64,000 nt of DNA from NCBI GenBank assembly GCA_002707495.1, contig PAMZ01000006.1:1-64000 (forward strand), given 5' to 3'. The translations under genes were made by a program, and so were the position numbers. Positions 1-8,648 of this stretch are shown here, piece by piece. Position 1 is the first letter of the stretch, and the number at the start of each line of letters is the position of its first letter. This DNA is from Halobacteriovoraceae bacterium (GTDB taxonomy: Bacteria > Bdellovibrionota > Bacteriovoracia > Bacteriovoracales > Bacteriovoracaceae). The notes beneath the pieces are model-generated. The model was given only the letters and a program-made list of their open reading frames with translations, was not told the DNA's origin and did not search any database.

Positions 1-74
1 ATAAGCCTCCAGCACCTTTAGCTGTGTTGCCTAGTTATGAGAAGAATTATGTGCTAGAAAAGATACATTAACCT

Positions 75-299
75 GTGAGTAAGAATGGGGGCAGATCATA
101 CACTGCTGGACTTAGAATTCTTGATCTAAAGGACGTTGCAAACGGAAAGCTCTCAGAGGTGGCAAGTCTTGATATTATGCCAAACGACGACTCAGCTGAG
201 TTTGAAGGTGTTTGGTCAATTTTTCCTTACTATAATTCAGGAAGCGTTGCCGTTGCAGGTATCAATGGTACTTTGTATGTGGTAAGACCAAATCTTTAA
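75..299 (+). CDS. C-terminal fragment of a choice-of-anchor B family protein (probably truncated or broken)
   Basis: The 74 residues resemble the last part of choice-of-anchor B proteins (LVIVD-type beta-propeller, surface or secreted): TAGLRILDL, then EGVWSIFPYYNSGSVAV and a final GTLYVV strand. Full-length relatives run to several hundred residues, so this cannot be a complete domain. The same frame is open from the left edge (base 3) to a TAA at 69-71, and the GTG at 75 follows with no convincing ribosome binding site. Either a nonsense change split a longer gene that enters from the left, or the fragment is a remnant. The family call rests on motif memory. The broken state is inferred. 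Confidence 0.5.
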   Translation: MSKNGGRSYTAGLRILDLKDVANGKLSEVASLDIMPNDDSAEFEGVWSIFPYYNSGSVAVAGINGTLYVVRPNL

Positions 300-317
300 G
301 TTTCTCAATTTCATAGA

Positions 318-345
318 GGGCGCTTTATCGGCGCCCTTTTTTTAT
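318..345 (+). terminator. Rho-independent terminator
   Basis: GGGCGC (318-323) pairs with GCGCCC (331-336) around a 7-base loop and is followed by seven T. It sits just after the plus-strand fragment ending at 299 and abuts the stop of the minus-strand gene at 342. Confidence 0.85.
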
Positions 346-1787
346 TCTATTTTATCAAGTTCTGGCGCCAATAATGGTCTTAAATCTTCAGGGCTAAGCT
401 GATTTTCAACTTCATGCTCTTTATATAAATCTAGATAGTGGAGAGCACCGAAAAGATTATCTAAGGCAGCTCCGCCGACTGGTCTTTGGGAGGGAATTTG
501 AGGGTAGAAAACGATATCAACTCTTTTTGCTCCTAGTTTTTCTCTTAAATCATCACGCAGTACTACTCCAAGAAAACTTTTGTAAGCAGGTCTTGGTTGA
601 AATTTTGCTGCATCATTTCGAAGAGAATAATTCAACGTTCTCGCTTGACCGCCTATGAGATAGAGTGGGCTTGAGATAATTCCTTTGAAAATATTATCCA
701 GTCGTTTATAGTTTCCTTTAATACCTACTGCACGTAGGGCCTTTATCGCTTCAGTGGTACAATTAAACTCAGGTGTGATTTCTAGCTCTTGAGTTCTAAA
801 TAAGATATGCGACTCCTCGAGACTATCTCTAAAGTCTTTTAGCTTATTCGAGTCTACGCCATAAGCAATTATGGTATAGGTAGGTCTATAAACATTTTGA
901 CCTTGTACTAAATGCGAGAAATAATTCATAAAATTAGTATTACCCGAAAGGATGTCCTTACCATTAGTTACATACCCATTAGAGATTTCTCCTCTAAGAC
1001 TCATATCTGGGTTTACTCTTCCAAGTCCTGCAGCAAAATGTCCGTTGACTGAACCAAAGGTATCACCCTGTCTTCCACCTAGGGTAAACACAATAAAACT
1101 ATCTCCCGGTTTTACAGGGTCTTGAGGGGAATCTATGACAGTATGTCTGAAAGCTGTTGGTGCTTGGGAGAATTCATTTTTAAATAGGGTATTGAGATAA
1201 AAGCTCCAAGCATCTTCTTCTTCCAGCTTTGATTGAACTGAGGGGGGGAGGTCTCTTGAAATTTCTGCTGAAAATAAACCTTTAGGCATTATGGCATTTA
1301 TCACGAAAATACCATTTTCATCTGTATGGCCTTCAGCTTCTATCTCTGTTCCAATCAAGTGACGCTTAGAAATCTCGTCAAATGAATAACCATTTAAAAC
1401 TTTTGTGTATCCATACTTTACAGGCCTACCTGAGATTGAATATGAGTTTTCGATTAAATTGTATTCGAGTATACCTGTGATATTCTCAGGTCCAGCAATA
1501 TTAGTAGGTACTTCGGATAAGTTAAATTGTTGGCCATTAAATTCGCCTTTAAATTCAAAGCTATATTTTTTACCGTTACTTTGAGTGACAAAACTTGGTG
1601 ACTCAAGACTTGGTAGTGAGTTTAAAACCCTTTCAGAGGCATTGATTGGAGTCACACCAGCTGCGTGCTCGATCGCAAATCCTGAGGTCGTCTTTATCAG
1701 TGAGCCTTTTATATAATCAAAAGCAAATACTGATGTGGTTAAGGAATAAGCTAATAAGCTCGTGCAAAGGGCAAGATTTCTTTTCAT
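342..1787 (-). CDS. Secreted protein, possible permuted NlpC/P60 (DUF4105-like) domain
   Basis: A 481-residue exported protein with a Sec signal peptide (residues 1-22, ending SVFAF) and a good AGGAGAA ribosome binding site. I do not recognise the whole protein. The second half has PGDSFIVFTLGG, then GSVNGHFAAGLG (His250) and EFNCTTEAIKAL (Cys343). This His-before-Cys order is typical of circularly permuted NlpC/P60 or DUF4105 proteins, which act as periplasmic or envelope amidases, peptidases or acyl hydrolases. Residues 80-170 look like a beta-rich domain. The enzymatic role is inference. It faces the terminator at its 3' end and is probably monocistronic. Confidence 0.55.
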   Translation of the reverse strand: MKRNLALCTSLLAYSLTTSVFAFDYIKGSLIKTTSGFAIEHAAGVTPINASERVLNSLPSLESPSFVTQSNGKKYSFEFKGEFNGQQFNLSEVPTNIAGPENITGILEYNLIENSYSISGRPVKYGYTKVLNGYSFDEISKRHLIGTEIEAEGHTDENGIFVINAIMPKGLFSAEISRDLPPSVQSKLEEEDAWSFYLNTLFKNEFSQAPTAFRHTVIDSPQDPVKPGDSFIVFTLGGRQGDTFGSVNGHFAAGLGRVNPDMSLRGEISNGYVTNGKDILSGNTNFMNYFSHLVQGQNVYRPTYTIIAYGVDSNKLKDFRDSLEESHILFRTQELEITPEFNCTTEAIKALRAVGIKGNYKRLDNIFKGIISSPLYLIGGQARTLNYSLRNDAAKFQPRPAYKSFLGVVLRDDLREKLGAKRVDIVFYPQIPSQRPVGGAALDNLFGALHYLDLYKEHEVENQLSPEDLRPLLAPELDKIE

Positions 1788-1878
1788 AGATGTTCTCCTG
1801 CATTCTATTATGCAAAATTCATGCGGTCTTTAGGAGAGTTATAGTTAAGATTTCAGGGGCGTCAAAAACTTAGACATA

Positions 1879-2676
1879 TTATCTTAAATGGGCCTTAAAC
1901 CAGGAAACCACGGCTTTAGGAGCCTTTTTAAGCCATTGATGAGTGGCAGTGTTTTGGACAATCTTCTTCGTCTTAACCCCGTTTTCTCGGAGCTTTTTAT
2001 CATAGAGGCGCATGGTAATAATTGGCACTACCGGATCGATTCTTCCGTGCATAAAGAGGGTTGGTGGATGATTTGGATCAATTTCATCAGGCAGAGGACA
2101 ATAAGGTCCTCCGCATTTGGCGTAAGAAGCTGAAGCGATTGCAAGGGCATTAAATCGTTGATGTTTATGCGAGTGCGCCATTCGATCGGTCATATATCCC
2201 CCGCTAGAAATTCCTAGCGCAAAAATATTCTCGGTATCGGCATGGCCAAAAGTCTGTGCTTTGATCTCAGTTAGTATTTTATTGATGAGATATTTATCAG
2301 AACTTAGATCGTAGATAATTCCAATCAAATTACTTTGCCAAAAAAGGTTGGCTCCAGCTTTCGGGGCTATCACCATAAAGCCAGCTTCAAGGAGTGCTTG
2401 TATTGTTAAAATTTCGTTAAAGCCTCCAAAAGGATCTGACTTATTGCGCTCAAATTTCATCGGAAAAAATGAGCCTTGAAAAAAGAGTGCCACGGGATAG
2501 CCTTTAGGTGGCGGGGGAGACTCCGGCAGAGCAAAGAGGACTTCTCTTTTAGCATAAAGCCCATCAAGAGTGAGAGATTTATGCGAACATTTAAGAGTTT
2601 GCCCTTGATTAGTGTAGTTGCAATGGGATGCAAGGGCGCAATGACTAAGGAATATAAAAAAGAAAAAGAGTCTCAT
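1879..2676 (-). CDS. Secreted alpha/beta hydrolase, PHB depolymerase/feruloyl esterase-like
   Basis: A 265-residue protein with a signal peptide (1-16, ending ALASHC). The alpha/beta hydrolase hallmarks are present: the nucleophile elbow GISSGGY, a downstream FMHGRIDPVVP segment carrying the acidic residue, and a late His in ATHQWL. This set and the YPVALFFQGSF start match the LpqC / polyhydroxybutyrate depolymerase / feruloyl esterase group, which hydrolyse esters outside the cytoplasm. The exact substrate cannot be read from sequence. No Shine-Dalgarno sequence is visible; TATCTT ends six bases before the ATG, so the mRNA may be leaderless. The gene stands alone, 91 bases from the gene at 342-1787. 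Confidence 0.7.
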   Translation of the reverse strand: MRLFFFFIFLSHCALASHCNYTNQGQTLKCSHKSLTLDGLYAKREVLFALPESPPPPKGYPVALFFQGSFFPMKFERNKSDPFGGFNEILTIQALLEAGFMVIAPKAGANLFWQSNLIGIIYDLSSDKYLINKILTEIKAQTFGHADTENIFALGISSGGYMTDRMAHSHKHQRFNALAIASASYAKCGGPYCPLPDEIDPNHPPTLFMHGRIDPVVPIITMRLYDKKLRENGVKTKKIVQNTATHQWLKKAPKAVVSWFKAHLR

Positions 2677-2682
2677 TTCTAA

Positions 2683-2688
2683 AAGATA
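2683..2688 (-). promoter_or_regulatory. Candidate -10 of a leaderless transcript for the esterase gene
   Basis: TATCTT (minus strand) lies six bases before the ATG at 2676, which would place the transcription start at the start codon. A weak TTACAA sits 17 bases upstream. No Shine-Dalgarno sequence is present. Confidence 0.3.
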
Positions 2689-2760
2689 AAACGAGTTGGA
2701 GGATTTGTAATACTTTTTTTAACAAAGTAATTAACTCGGAAATATTAAGCTATCAAAATC

Positions 2761-2789
2761 TTGTTAAACAAAGGGGAAATAGTTAGACT
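2761..2789 (+). promoter_or_regulatory. Candidate promoter of the MscS gene
   Basis: TTGTTA (2761-2766), a 17-base spacer and TAGACT (2784-2789), with the ATG at 2798. The purine stretch AAGGGGAAA at 2771 is too far upstream to serve as a ribosome binding site, so the leader would be extremely short. Confidence 0.35.
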
Positions 2790-2797
2790 TAGTATGT

Positions 2798-3661
2798 ATG
2801 ATACTTGATTTAATCTACCCATTATCAGTTACGGCATTATTTTTCATTGTTTTTGTCGTATTCAAATTCAAAATTTCTAGGACCAGAAGGCAGAAGCTTA
2901 AATCCATTCAAAAAAGAGATATCACTAACGCAGTTGAAACTGATTCTCCTATTGAAGATGAAACTGAGTTAATGAAAGAAAAAGGAATTGATCAGTTAGA
3001 AGATAAGTTTTCTTTTTTCAATAAAGCTCTTCCTATAGTAATGATTCTTCTCTGGGGTTTTATTATAATCATTCCTTACCTGGAAGATATTCCGAGTGTT
3101 TATATTTCCATCATAGTTGCCATTATCTCTGTTGTGGCGGGTTTTGCACTCAGGCCATTTTTAGAGAATTTATTTTCGGGGATTATCATTTCATTTTTTA
3201 AATCAATTCGAATTGGAGATACGGTTAGAATAGATGGGCATTATGGACTCATTGAAGAAATCGGTTTGACTTATTCGGTCTTAAAAAGATGGGACTGGGT
3301 TCGAATTGTCGTACCTAATAGCAAACTTTTAAATATTGAAATTCAAAATTTAACTATGAATGATCATCATATCTGGGCCAATGCAGAGTTTTATGTTGCT
3401 CCTGACTCGGATCTTGAGGTTGTGGAAAAGCTGGCAAAAAAAGTAGCAAGTCAGAGTGATTATAATAGTAAAATTGAAGATCCCTCATTTTGGGTGATGG
3501 ATTTGCAAGAAAAAAGTATTCGCTGCTGGATTGCAGCTTGGGCAAGTAATCCAGGAGATGCCTGGGAGCTTCGTCATGAAATGCGATTAGAACTTGCAAA
3601 ACTCTTTCAAAAAAATGGTATTAAGACCCATACGACTCATATTGATTCAGCCGTTTCTTAA
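2798..3661 (+). CDS. MscS family mechanosensitive ion channel
   Basis: A 287-residue inner-membrane protein with one N-terminal membrane helix (about 1-27), a charged linker, and two more helices at about 75-120. The third runs into the pore-lining and beta-domain signature (GFALRPFLENLFSG, then FFKSIRIGDTVRIDG, EEIGLTYSVLKRWDW and VVPNSKLLN). This is the MscS fold, which opens under membrane tension to release solutes in hypo-osmotic shock. The length is close to the small MscS channels. It is convergent with mutM, with 2 bases between the stop codons. Confidence 0.88.
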   Translation: MILDLIYPLSVTALFFIVFVVFKFKISRTRRQKLKSIQKRDITNAVETDSPIEDETELMKEKGIDQLEDKFSFFNKALPIVMILLWGFIIIIPYLEDIPSVYISIIVAIISVVAGFALRPFLENLFSGIIISFFKSIRIGDTVRIDGHYGLIEEIGLTYSVLKRWDWVRIVVPNSKLLNIEIQNLTMNDHHIWANAEFYVAPDSDLEVVEKLAKKVASQSDYNSKIEDPSFWVMDLQEKSIRCWIAAWASNPGDAWELRHEMRLELAKLFQKNGIKTHTTHIDSAVS

Positions 3662-3663
3662 AT

Positions 3664-4467
3664 TTATTTTTGACAGCTAGGACAATAATAAGTCCCCCTT
3701 TGCGCAAGGATGATCTTTTTTACTTTCTCTGACTTACAAAGCTGGCAAGTCTTTTGATAAAACACAACCAAATGATTGACTCCAGATCCTTTGTCCCCCG
3801 TAGTATCGCGATATCCCCCTGCGAAAGTTGTTCCGCCGGAATTAATTGTGGGATTGAGAACTTTAAAAACTCCTTGATAGAGAGCGGCGAGTTCTTTAAG
3901 GGTCAAAGTTTTTACTCTTCTTTGGGGTCTAACTCTAGCATGGGCACAAATTTCATTGGCAATATAATTTCCCGTGCCAGCGAAAAGACTTTGATCCAGA
4001 AGAGAAACCTTAATTTGCCTTTCAGGATATTTTTTTAAAGAGTGAATAAAATAATCCTCACTAAAATTAGGGTCCAATAAATCAACACCTAATTCGCCAA
4101 GCTTTAGTTGTGCTTTTTCTTGGTTATAAAGATACATATGTCCAAAACGCCTTGGGTCAACATAGGCTAGAAAAAATTGATCGGATTTAAATTGTAAGTG
4201 GGTATGCTTTTCTAGTATTTGCTCTTTAGAAATAAGCCAGGTTCCTGTCATCCCTAAGTGAGAGAGAAGATGACGATTATCATTTAAAATAAAATCCAGC
4301 ATTTTACCTTTTCGGCTTACTGTTAGGATTGTTTTTCCTTTAATTTTATCTAGTTTTGTATGCAGTATTGAATTAACTACATTAGAAGTTTTAAAACTCT
4401 TGATCTCAAAGGGCATGACCTTATTGAGTTGATCTTGAATGGTTTTGACTTCGGGTAGTTCGGGCAT
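3664..4467 (-). CDS. mutM: Formamidopyrimidine-DNA glycosylase
   Basis: Cytoplasmic base-excision repair enzyme that removes oxidised purines such as 8-oxoguanine and nicks the strand by beta/delta elimination. The start is placed at 4467 because the mature protein must begin with M-P-E-L-P-E-V: the proline after Met is the catalytic nucleophile and the Glu is the second catalytic residue. A reading frame extending 22 codons further upstream is not used. The C-terminus has the zinc finger CQLC...CPSC and the nearby TFAGGYRDTTG substrate loop. Length is normal for the family (267 residues). A purine-rich AAAGAGAGAAA precedes the start. Confidence 0.93.
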   Translation of the reverse strand: MPELPEVKTIQDQLNKVMPFEIKSFKTSNVVNSILHTKLDKIKGKTILTVSRKGKMLDFILNDNRHLLSHLGMTGTWLISKEQILEKHTHLQFKSDQFFLAYVDPRRFGHMYLYNQEKAQLKLGELGVDLLDPNFSEDYFIHSLKKYPERQIKVSLLDQSLFAGTGNYIANEICAHARVRPQRRVKTLTLKELAALYQGVFKVLNPTINSGGTTFAGGYRDTTGDKGSGVNHLVVFYQKTCQLCKSEKVKKIILAQRGTYYCPSCQK

Positions 4468-4633
4468 TTTCTCTCTTTTTGACCAGATTCTAGATACTCC
4501 AATATACAAGAAGTAGTACAGATGCCTAAACATGACTACGTTGCACTTATATTCCTTTCTTTTTTACAATCGAGCCAAAATATTCTGACAAAGTTTACAC
4601 GATTAAAATACGAAACTAGCTAGGAGAATAATT

Positions 4634-5071
4634 ATGAAAAAACTATTAGGCTTAAGCTTATTGCTCGCATCAAGCGCTTTTGCAGGTACCTGCAATGTCA
4701 AAAATTATAAGGATGCAATAGAGTGTATTACTAAAGACTCCTATTCAAGATATGCAGAAGGAGAGATAAGGCATTCTGTTGGGGTGACAAGACTTGAAAA
4801 AGGAAAACTTGCTTTTGAGAAAATCACCGGTAAAAAACCTACTGCAACTTATGTGGGAGTTGTCGAAGTCCACTATGATGAAGATCAACTTTTGTATTAT
4901 GAGATCAATAGAGGTGAGAATGTTGAGCCTGTTTTGGTTGTTGATTTCAATATTGTAGACCTGACCTATCAAGCGCCAGAACTAGAAGAGTTAGAGGACA
5001 AGCAATTAGAAGAAATTCTGACTCTTTTTATACCCATTTCAGGGTCTTTAAGTGGGTTTCATCTCTATTAA
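4634..5071 (+). CDS. Small secreted protein of unknown function
   Basis: 145 residues with a clear Sec signal peptide (1-18, cut after SAFA) and an AGGAGAA ribosome binding site 4 bases before the ATG. The mature part begins with a Cys pair (GTCN and ECIT) that may form a disulfide, and continues as a small alpha/beta-looking, mildly acidic domain ending in a Leu/Glu-rich stretch. I do not recognise the family. It stands alone between mutM and the large exported protein at 5215. Confidence 0.6.
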   Translation: MKKLLGLSLLLASSAFAGTCNVKNYKDAIECITKDSYSRYAEGEIRHSVGVTRLEKGKLAFEKITGKKPTATYVGVVEVHYDEDQLLYYEINRGENVEPVLVVDFNIVDLTYQAPELEELEDKQLEEILTLFIPISGSLSGFHLY

Positions 5072-5146
5072 GTACTTCTTGGAGGCTAACTAAATAGGCA
5101 GAATTACATCTATTCTTAACGCGCAGTGTAATAAATGCTCAGGTCA

Positions 5147-5174
5147 TTGAATTTATTCTAGATTCGCCTATTAT
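5147..5174 (+). promoter_or_regulatory. Sigma-70-like promoter for the 791-residue exported protein
   Basis: TTGAAT (5147-5152), a 16-base spacer and TATTAT (5169-5174). The predicted start near 5181 gives a leader of about 34 bases that contains AAGGAG just before the ATG at 5215. Confidence 0.5.
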
Positions 5175-5214
5175 GCCCACGTATTTTTATATGCGAGGAG
5201 CTTAAGGAGTAGGT

Positions 5215-7590
5215 ATGAATCCTATCAATCGTCTGGCCAGTTTTTTTCTGTCTCTATTTATGTTTTCCTATGTTTATGCTGGAAACTATGTCGAAGATTT
5301 CGGCACAGGTGGGCTACTTGGTAATGCAGATATACTAGATCATGCCGAAGAGTTTTTAGGCTTTGGTGGAACTTGTGAGGATGCAAGTCGAGCTGAATTT
5401 GATTTAGTAGAAGAAAATACATTCGCTAATATTTTAAACTCTGAAAATATCTCAACCACCAAAGGTTTTGATGATTGGACTGAAGAGCTTGTCTTCTCAG
5501 ATGCGGCCTTAAAAGTTTCCCAACAAATAGAATGTCAAAGCCAGCTATTCGAAGGGCTTGATTCCAATATTAATGAAGTCCTCGCTATGGAAGAGAATGC
5601 TTGGGCACAGTTTTCTTTAGTAAACGAGAAGATCTCTGAGCTTTTAGAGCAAGAAGGAATAGAGCAAGACGGACTTAACCTTGTTAACCGAGTCTCAAGT
5701 TATAGAGAGGATAGATATTCACCCGCAACGATGAGGCACTTCGAAGACCAAAGAAATAGAAGAAGAAGAGCCTTAAGTGAAATAAGAGCAAAAATTGCAT
5801 TGGCCATGTCTCGAATTCCTCTGGGTAACCGCAAAGAAATGCAAGACGAGATTAGGGATCTCATTGGATCAGGTCATATAACTCAAAGGAATTTTTTAAA
5901 TCATTACCGCCAAGGAGTATCAAAATTAAAAATTCAAGCAAGAAAGAGTAAAGAATTTTTTGATGGGATAAAAGTAAGCGAATCAAATTACGCTCACTGG
6001 GTTGATGAAGATTTAAAAAAATCATTAACTAAAACAGGTGTCATTAAAAACGTGATCGAAGGCATGGGGCTTGAAGATGAACTTCAAAATAAGTTTATGT
6101 GTAGGGCCAAGGCTAGATACCATAGAGGGCCAGAGGCATTATTGGCGGCAGAGATTCCTCTTTATTTTGCTGGAGTTTATGGTTTAGGACGTGCTGCAGT
6201 TGCACTTGGTGCTCGCACTATTAGTGCGACGACGAGACTTGCTAGAGCAGGGGCTAGTGCAACCAGATGGGGTGCTAAAGCTGCAATGCTTGGGATTGAA
6301 ATGTATGCTTATGCACGAATCGCCGATGAGGTAAGACAGGTATGCTGGCCCGATGAATATACGGCAGCAATTCAGCGGGGAAGCTGTAATTTTGAAAGTG
6401 AAATAGCAGGGGTTTATCAAGAGTCCAGTATTGCTCAATGTGCTACTATGGCAGCCTTAGGTTTTGGACCGATCGCTGCAGTGGGAGCTTATAGAGTCGC
6501 AAGACCTATTATTGTTTCTTCTAGTAGGGCTAGAGCAAATAATTTTTATCTTAGCGCTGCAAGGTCAGATGAGCTTTCTGGAAGTCAAAAGCTTCAAAGA
6601 ATAATTCAAAATGATCAATTATATGCTAGAACAGCTAGTCGTCTTACCGATGAAGAGAGAATATTTATCTTTGAACAAATGGCGGATGTCGCTTTAACCC
6701 AGCAACAGGCGGCAAGACTGATTCGAGCGCACCAACAGGGACGAGGCTTTGGACATTACAATATAATAGATATCAGAGTCAAAGCTCGCACAATTCGAGA
6801 AGTTTTAGCTGAGCAAAATATCACAGGAGCGAGAGCAAGAAGTATTTCAAGAGGTCTTATGAGACGTGGGGTCTTTGGTGCACTAGAAGAATTGCCAGAG
6901 GCTGCTAGAAATAAGATTGCCCAAATCGATGAAATTACCGCCAATAGACCATTGGAAGTAACATCTATAAATAGAAGAAATAATTATACCCATAATGGTG
7001 CTAGACAGGCCGAGGAAATTTTTGGAGATCACCCACAAATGCGCGCACCAATGCTGGCCATTAACGATCTTCTTGCAGACAGTGCCAAGTGGAACGCATA
7101 TATGAAGGACATCACGCAAGAAGTTTTTGAAAGAATGGCACAAAGCTCAGACCCTAAAATATTGGCTTCTCTTGAGAGTGGAGTTATGGCGAGATCAACG
7201 CTATTGGATGTTTTCAAGGATAGATTTGCGGCAAGGGGACTTGAGATTTCCGTCATACCGAAAGATGCTGGTGGAGTCCTAAGTTTTGATGCCTTTAGAG
7301 CAAAGCTTAGTCGAGGTCCACTTCTAGATGACGCCTTTTTAAATGAGTTACAAGCACATGGACCTTACCCACATCTATATCAACTTGATTATGTTTTAGA
7401 CGACGCCTTTAGGGCAAGTCAGTTTGATAATCATCAGGAATTCTTTACTTTCTGGGGAGGCTCTGAGGATGGTTTAAGTATTTGGAATGATTTTTTCGAT
7501 CTTTTCGGTGAGAGTACTCGTACCCTCAAAGATACTCAAACTATTACAAGAGGTTATCTAGACAATATTGGTGTAGATAATAGTATTTAG
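5215..7590 (+). CDS. Large exported protein, paralogue of the 60311-62824 protein (shared N-terminal region)
   Basis: 791 residues with a signal peptide (1-22, cut after VYA) and an AAGGAG ribosome binding site. Residues about 23-430 are homologous by eye to the protein at 60311-62824. Shared landmarks in order are VEDFG, TEELVF, IP(L/M)GNRK, a Cys-Arg pair before a (R/Y)-G-containing stretch, an Ala/Gly-rich hydrophobic region (IPLYFAGVYGLGRAA) and a Cys-containing segment near 380-420. The second half (about 440-791) is Arg/Ala/Gln-rich, differs from the paralogue and lacks HExxH. I do not recognise any part as a named family. The layout suggests a common export or anchoring region carrying different effector ends; that role is inference. 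Confidence 0.6.
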   Translation: MNPINRLASFFLSLFMFSYVYAGNYVEDFGTGGLLGNADILDHAEEFLGFGGTCEDASRAEFDLVEENTFANILNSENISTTKGFDDWTEELVFSDAALKVSQQIECQSQLFEGLDSNINEVLAMEENAWAQFSLVNEKISELLEQEGIEQDGLNLVNRVSSYREDRYSPATMRHFEDQRNRRRRALSEIRAKIALAMSRIPLGNRKEMQDEIRDLIGSGHITQRNFLNHYRQGVSKLKIQARKSKEFFDGIKVSESNYAHWVDEDLKKSLTKTGVIKNVIEGMGLEDELQNKFMCRAKARYHRGPEALLAAEIPLYFAGVYGLGRAAVALGARTISATTRLARAGASATRWGAKAAMLGIEMYAYARIADEVRQVCWPDEYTAAIQRGSCNFESEIAGVYQESSIAQCATMAALGFGPIAAVGAYRVARPIIVSSSRARANNFYLSAARSDELSGSQKLQRIIQNDQLYARTASRLTDEERIFIFEQMADVALTQQQAARLIRAHQQGRGFGHYNIIDIRVKARTIREVLAEQNITGARARSISRGLMRRGVFGALEELPEAARNKIAQIDEITANRPLEVTSINRRNNYTHNGARQAEEIFGDHPQMRAPMLAINDLLADSAKWNAYMKDITQEVFERMAQSSDPKILASLESGVMARSTLLDVFKDRFAARGLEISVIPKDAGGVLSFDAFRAKLSRGPLLDDAFLNELQAHGPYPHLYQLDYVLDDAFRASQFDNHQEFFTFWGGSEDGLSIWNDFFDLFGESTRTLKDTQTITRGYLDNIGVDNSI

Positions 7591-7649
7591 TTTGCGTAAT
7601 TAATTCATCATTTGTATCCAAAAAAGGAGAGGGAGGGTAGTGTCCTTTA

Positions 7650-8648
7650 ATGCAGAAGTATATGTTCATTTTGTATTTTGGAATCTTTTTGGGTTTATTT
7701 TCCTGTGGCGAAAATAATGGCCGAAATTCTAACAAAATTCCTGCAAGGACCCCCTCTAATCCAAGTCCAATACCTTCACTTCCAAATGGGGAAATTCAAA
7801 ATTATTTAGCACTTGTTAGTGAAAACAGGATTTTAAATGATATCAAATGGCTAAGCTCTTTTAAAACACGCTATTATTTGGCCCCTGAGGGTGTTCAAGT
7901 TGTTCTAGATCTCAAAGAGAAATGGGAACAACTCTCCCAGGGAAGAAATGATATCAAAATTGAGCTTATTGATCACGAATGGCCACAGCCATCTTTAAAG
8001 CTGACTTTTATTGGAGATATAGATCAAGAGATTGTTATTGGTGGCCATATTGATTCAATTAATACCGATAATGAGGGCGTTGAGAGTAGCGCTCCTGGAG
8101 CAGATGATAATGCATCTGGAATTTCAGTCATCACTGAAATTATTAAAATCCTGGCAGAGTCCGGCTATAAGTCAAAAAATCAATTAACCTTCTACGCTTA
8201 CGCCGCTGAAGAGGTGGGACTTCGAGGCTCTTATGAAATCGCAAAATCCTATCAAGATGAAAATAAATTTGTGAGGGGTGTGCTCAATCTGGATGGTACA
8301 AATTACAATGGAAGCAGCAAAAAAATTGTCTTAATTAGCGATAGTACTAGTAGCGAGCAAAACACATTTTTAGCAAAAATAATTGATGATTATATCAAAG
8401 TCGATTGGGGGTATGATTCTTGCGATTATGCTTGCTCTGATCATTACCCTTGGACTTATTATGGTTTTAAAGCTTCTTTTCCCGCCGAGGCCTTAATTGC
8501 AGAAGAAAACCCTTATATCCATACCTCTCAGGACACTTTAGAAAATATGGGGTATTCAGCAAATCATTCAGTCTTATTTGCCAAACTTGGTCTTGCCTAT
8601 ATTCTTAGTCTTGATGAAGTTCTGGAAAATTCTGTGACCTTTCATTGA
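7650..8648 (+). CDS. M28 family zinc metallopeptidase lipoprotein
   Basis: 332 residues, probably lipid-anchored: a signal peptide ends in the lipobox LFSC (Cys19), followed by a Pro/Ser linker. The M28 aminopeptidase metal site is complete: GGHID (His133), PGADDNASG (Asp152 as bridging ligand), AAEEVGLRGS (catalytic Glu187, ligand Glu188), NLDG (Asp215) and IHTSQDT (His290). M28 enzymes release N-terminal residues from peptides, and here the protein would act in the envelope or outside. A GGAGGG stretch precedes the ATG. Its 3' end overlaps the convergent gene at 8605 by 44 bases. Confidence 0.88.
   Translation: MQKYMFILYFGIFLGLFSCGENNGRNSNKIPARTPSNPSPIPSLPNGEIQNYLALVSENRILNDIKWLSSFKTRYYLAPEGVQVVLDLKEKWEQLSQGRNDIKIELIDHEWPQPSLKLTFIGDIDQEIVIGGHIDSINTDNEGVESSAPGADDNASGISVITEIIKILAESGYKSKNQLTFYAYAAEEVGLRGSYEIAKSYQDENKFVRGVLNLDGTNYNGSSKKIVLISDSTSSEQNTFLAKIIDDYIKVDWGYDSCDYACSDHYPWTYYGFKASFPAEALIAEENPYIHTSQDTLENMGYSANHSVLFAKLGLAYILSLDEVLENSVTFH

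Noticed and set aside
4468..4533. Longer N-terminus for MutM
   Set aside because: MutM needs proline at position 2 as catalytic residue, which fixes the start at 4467.
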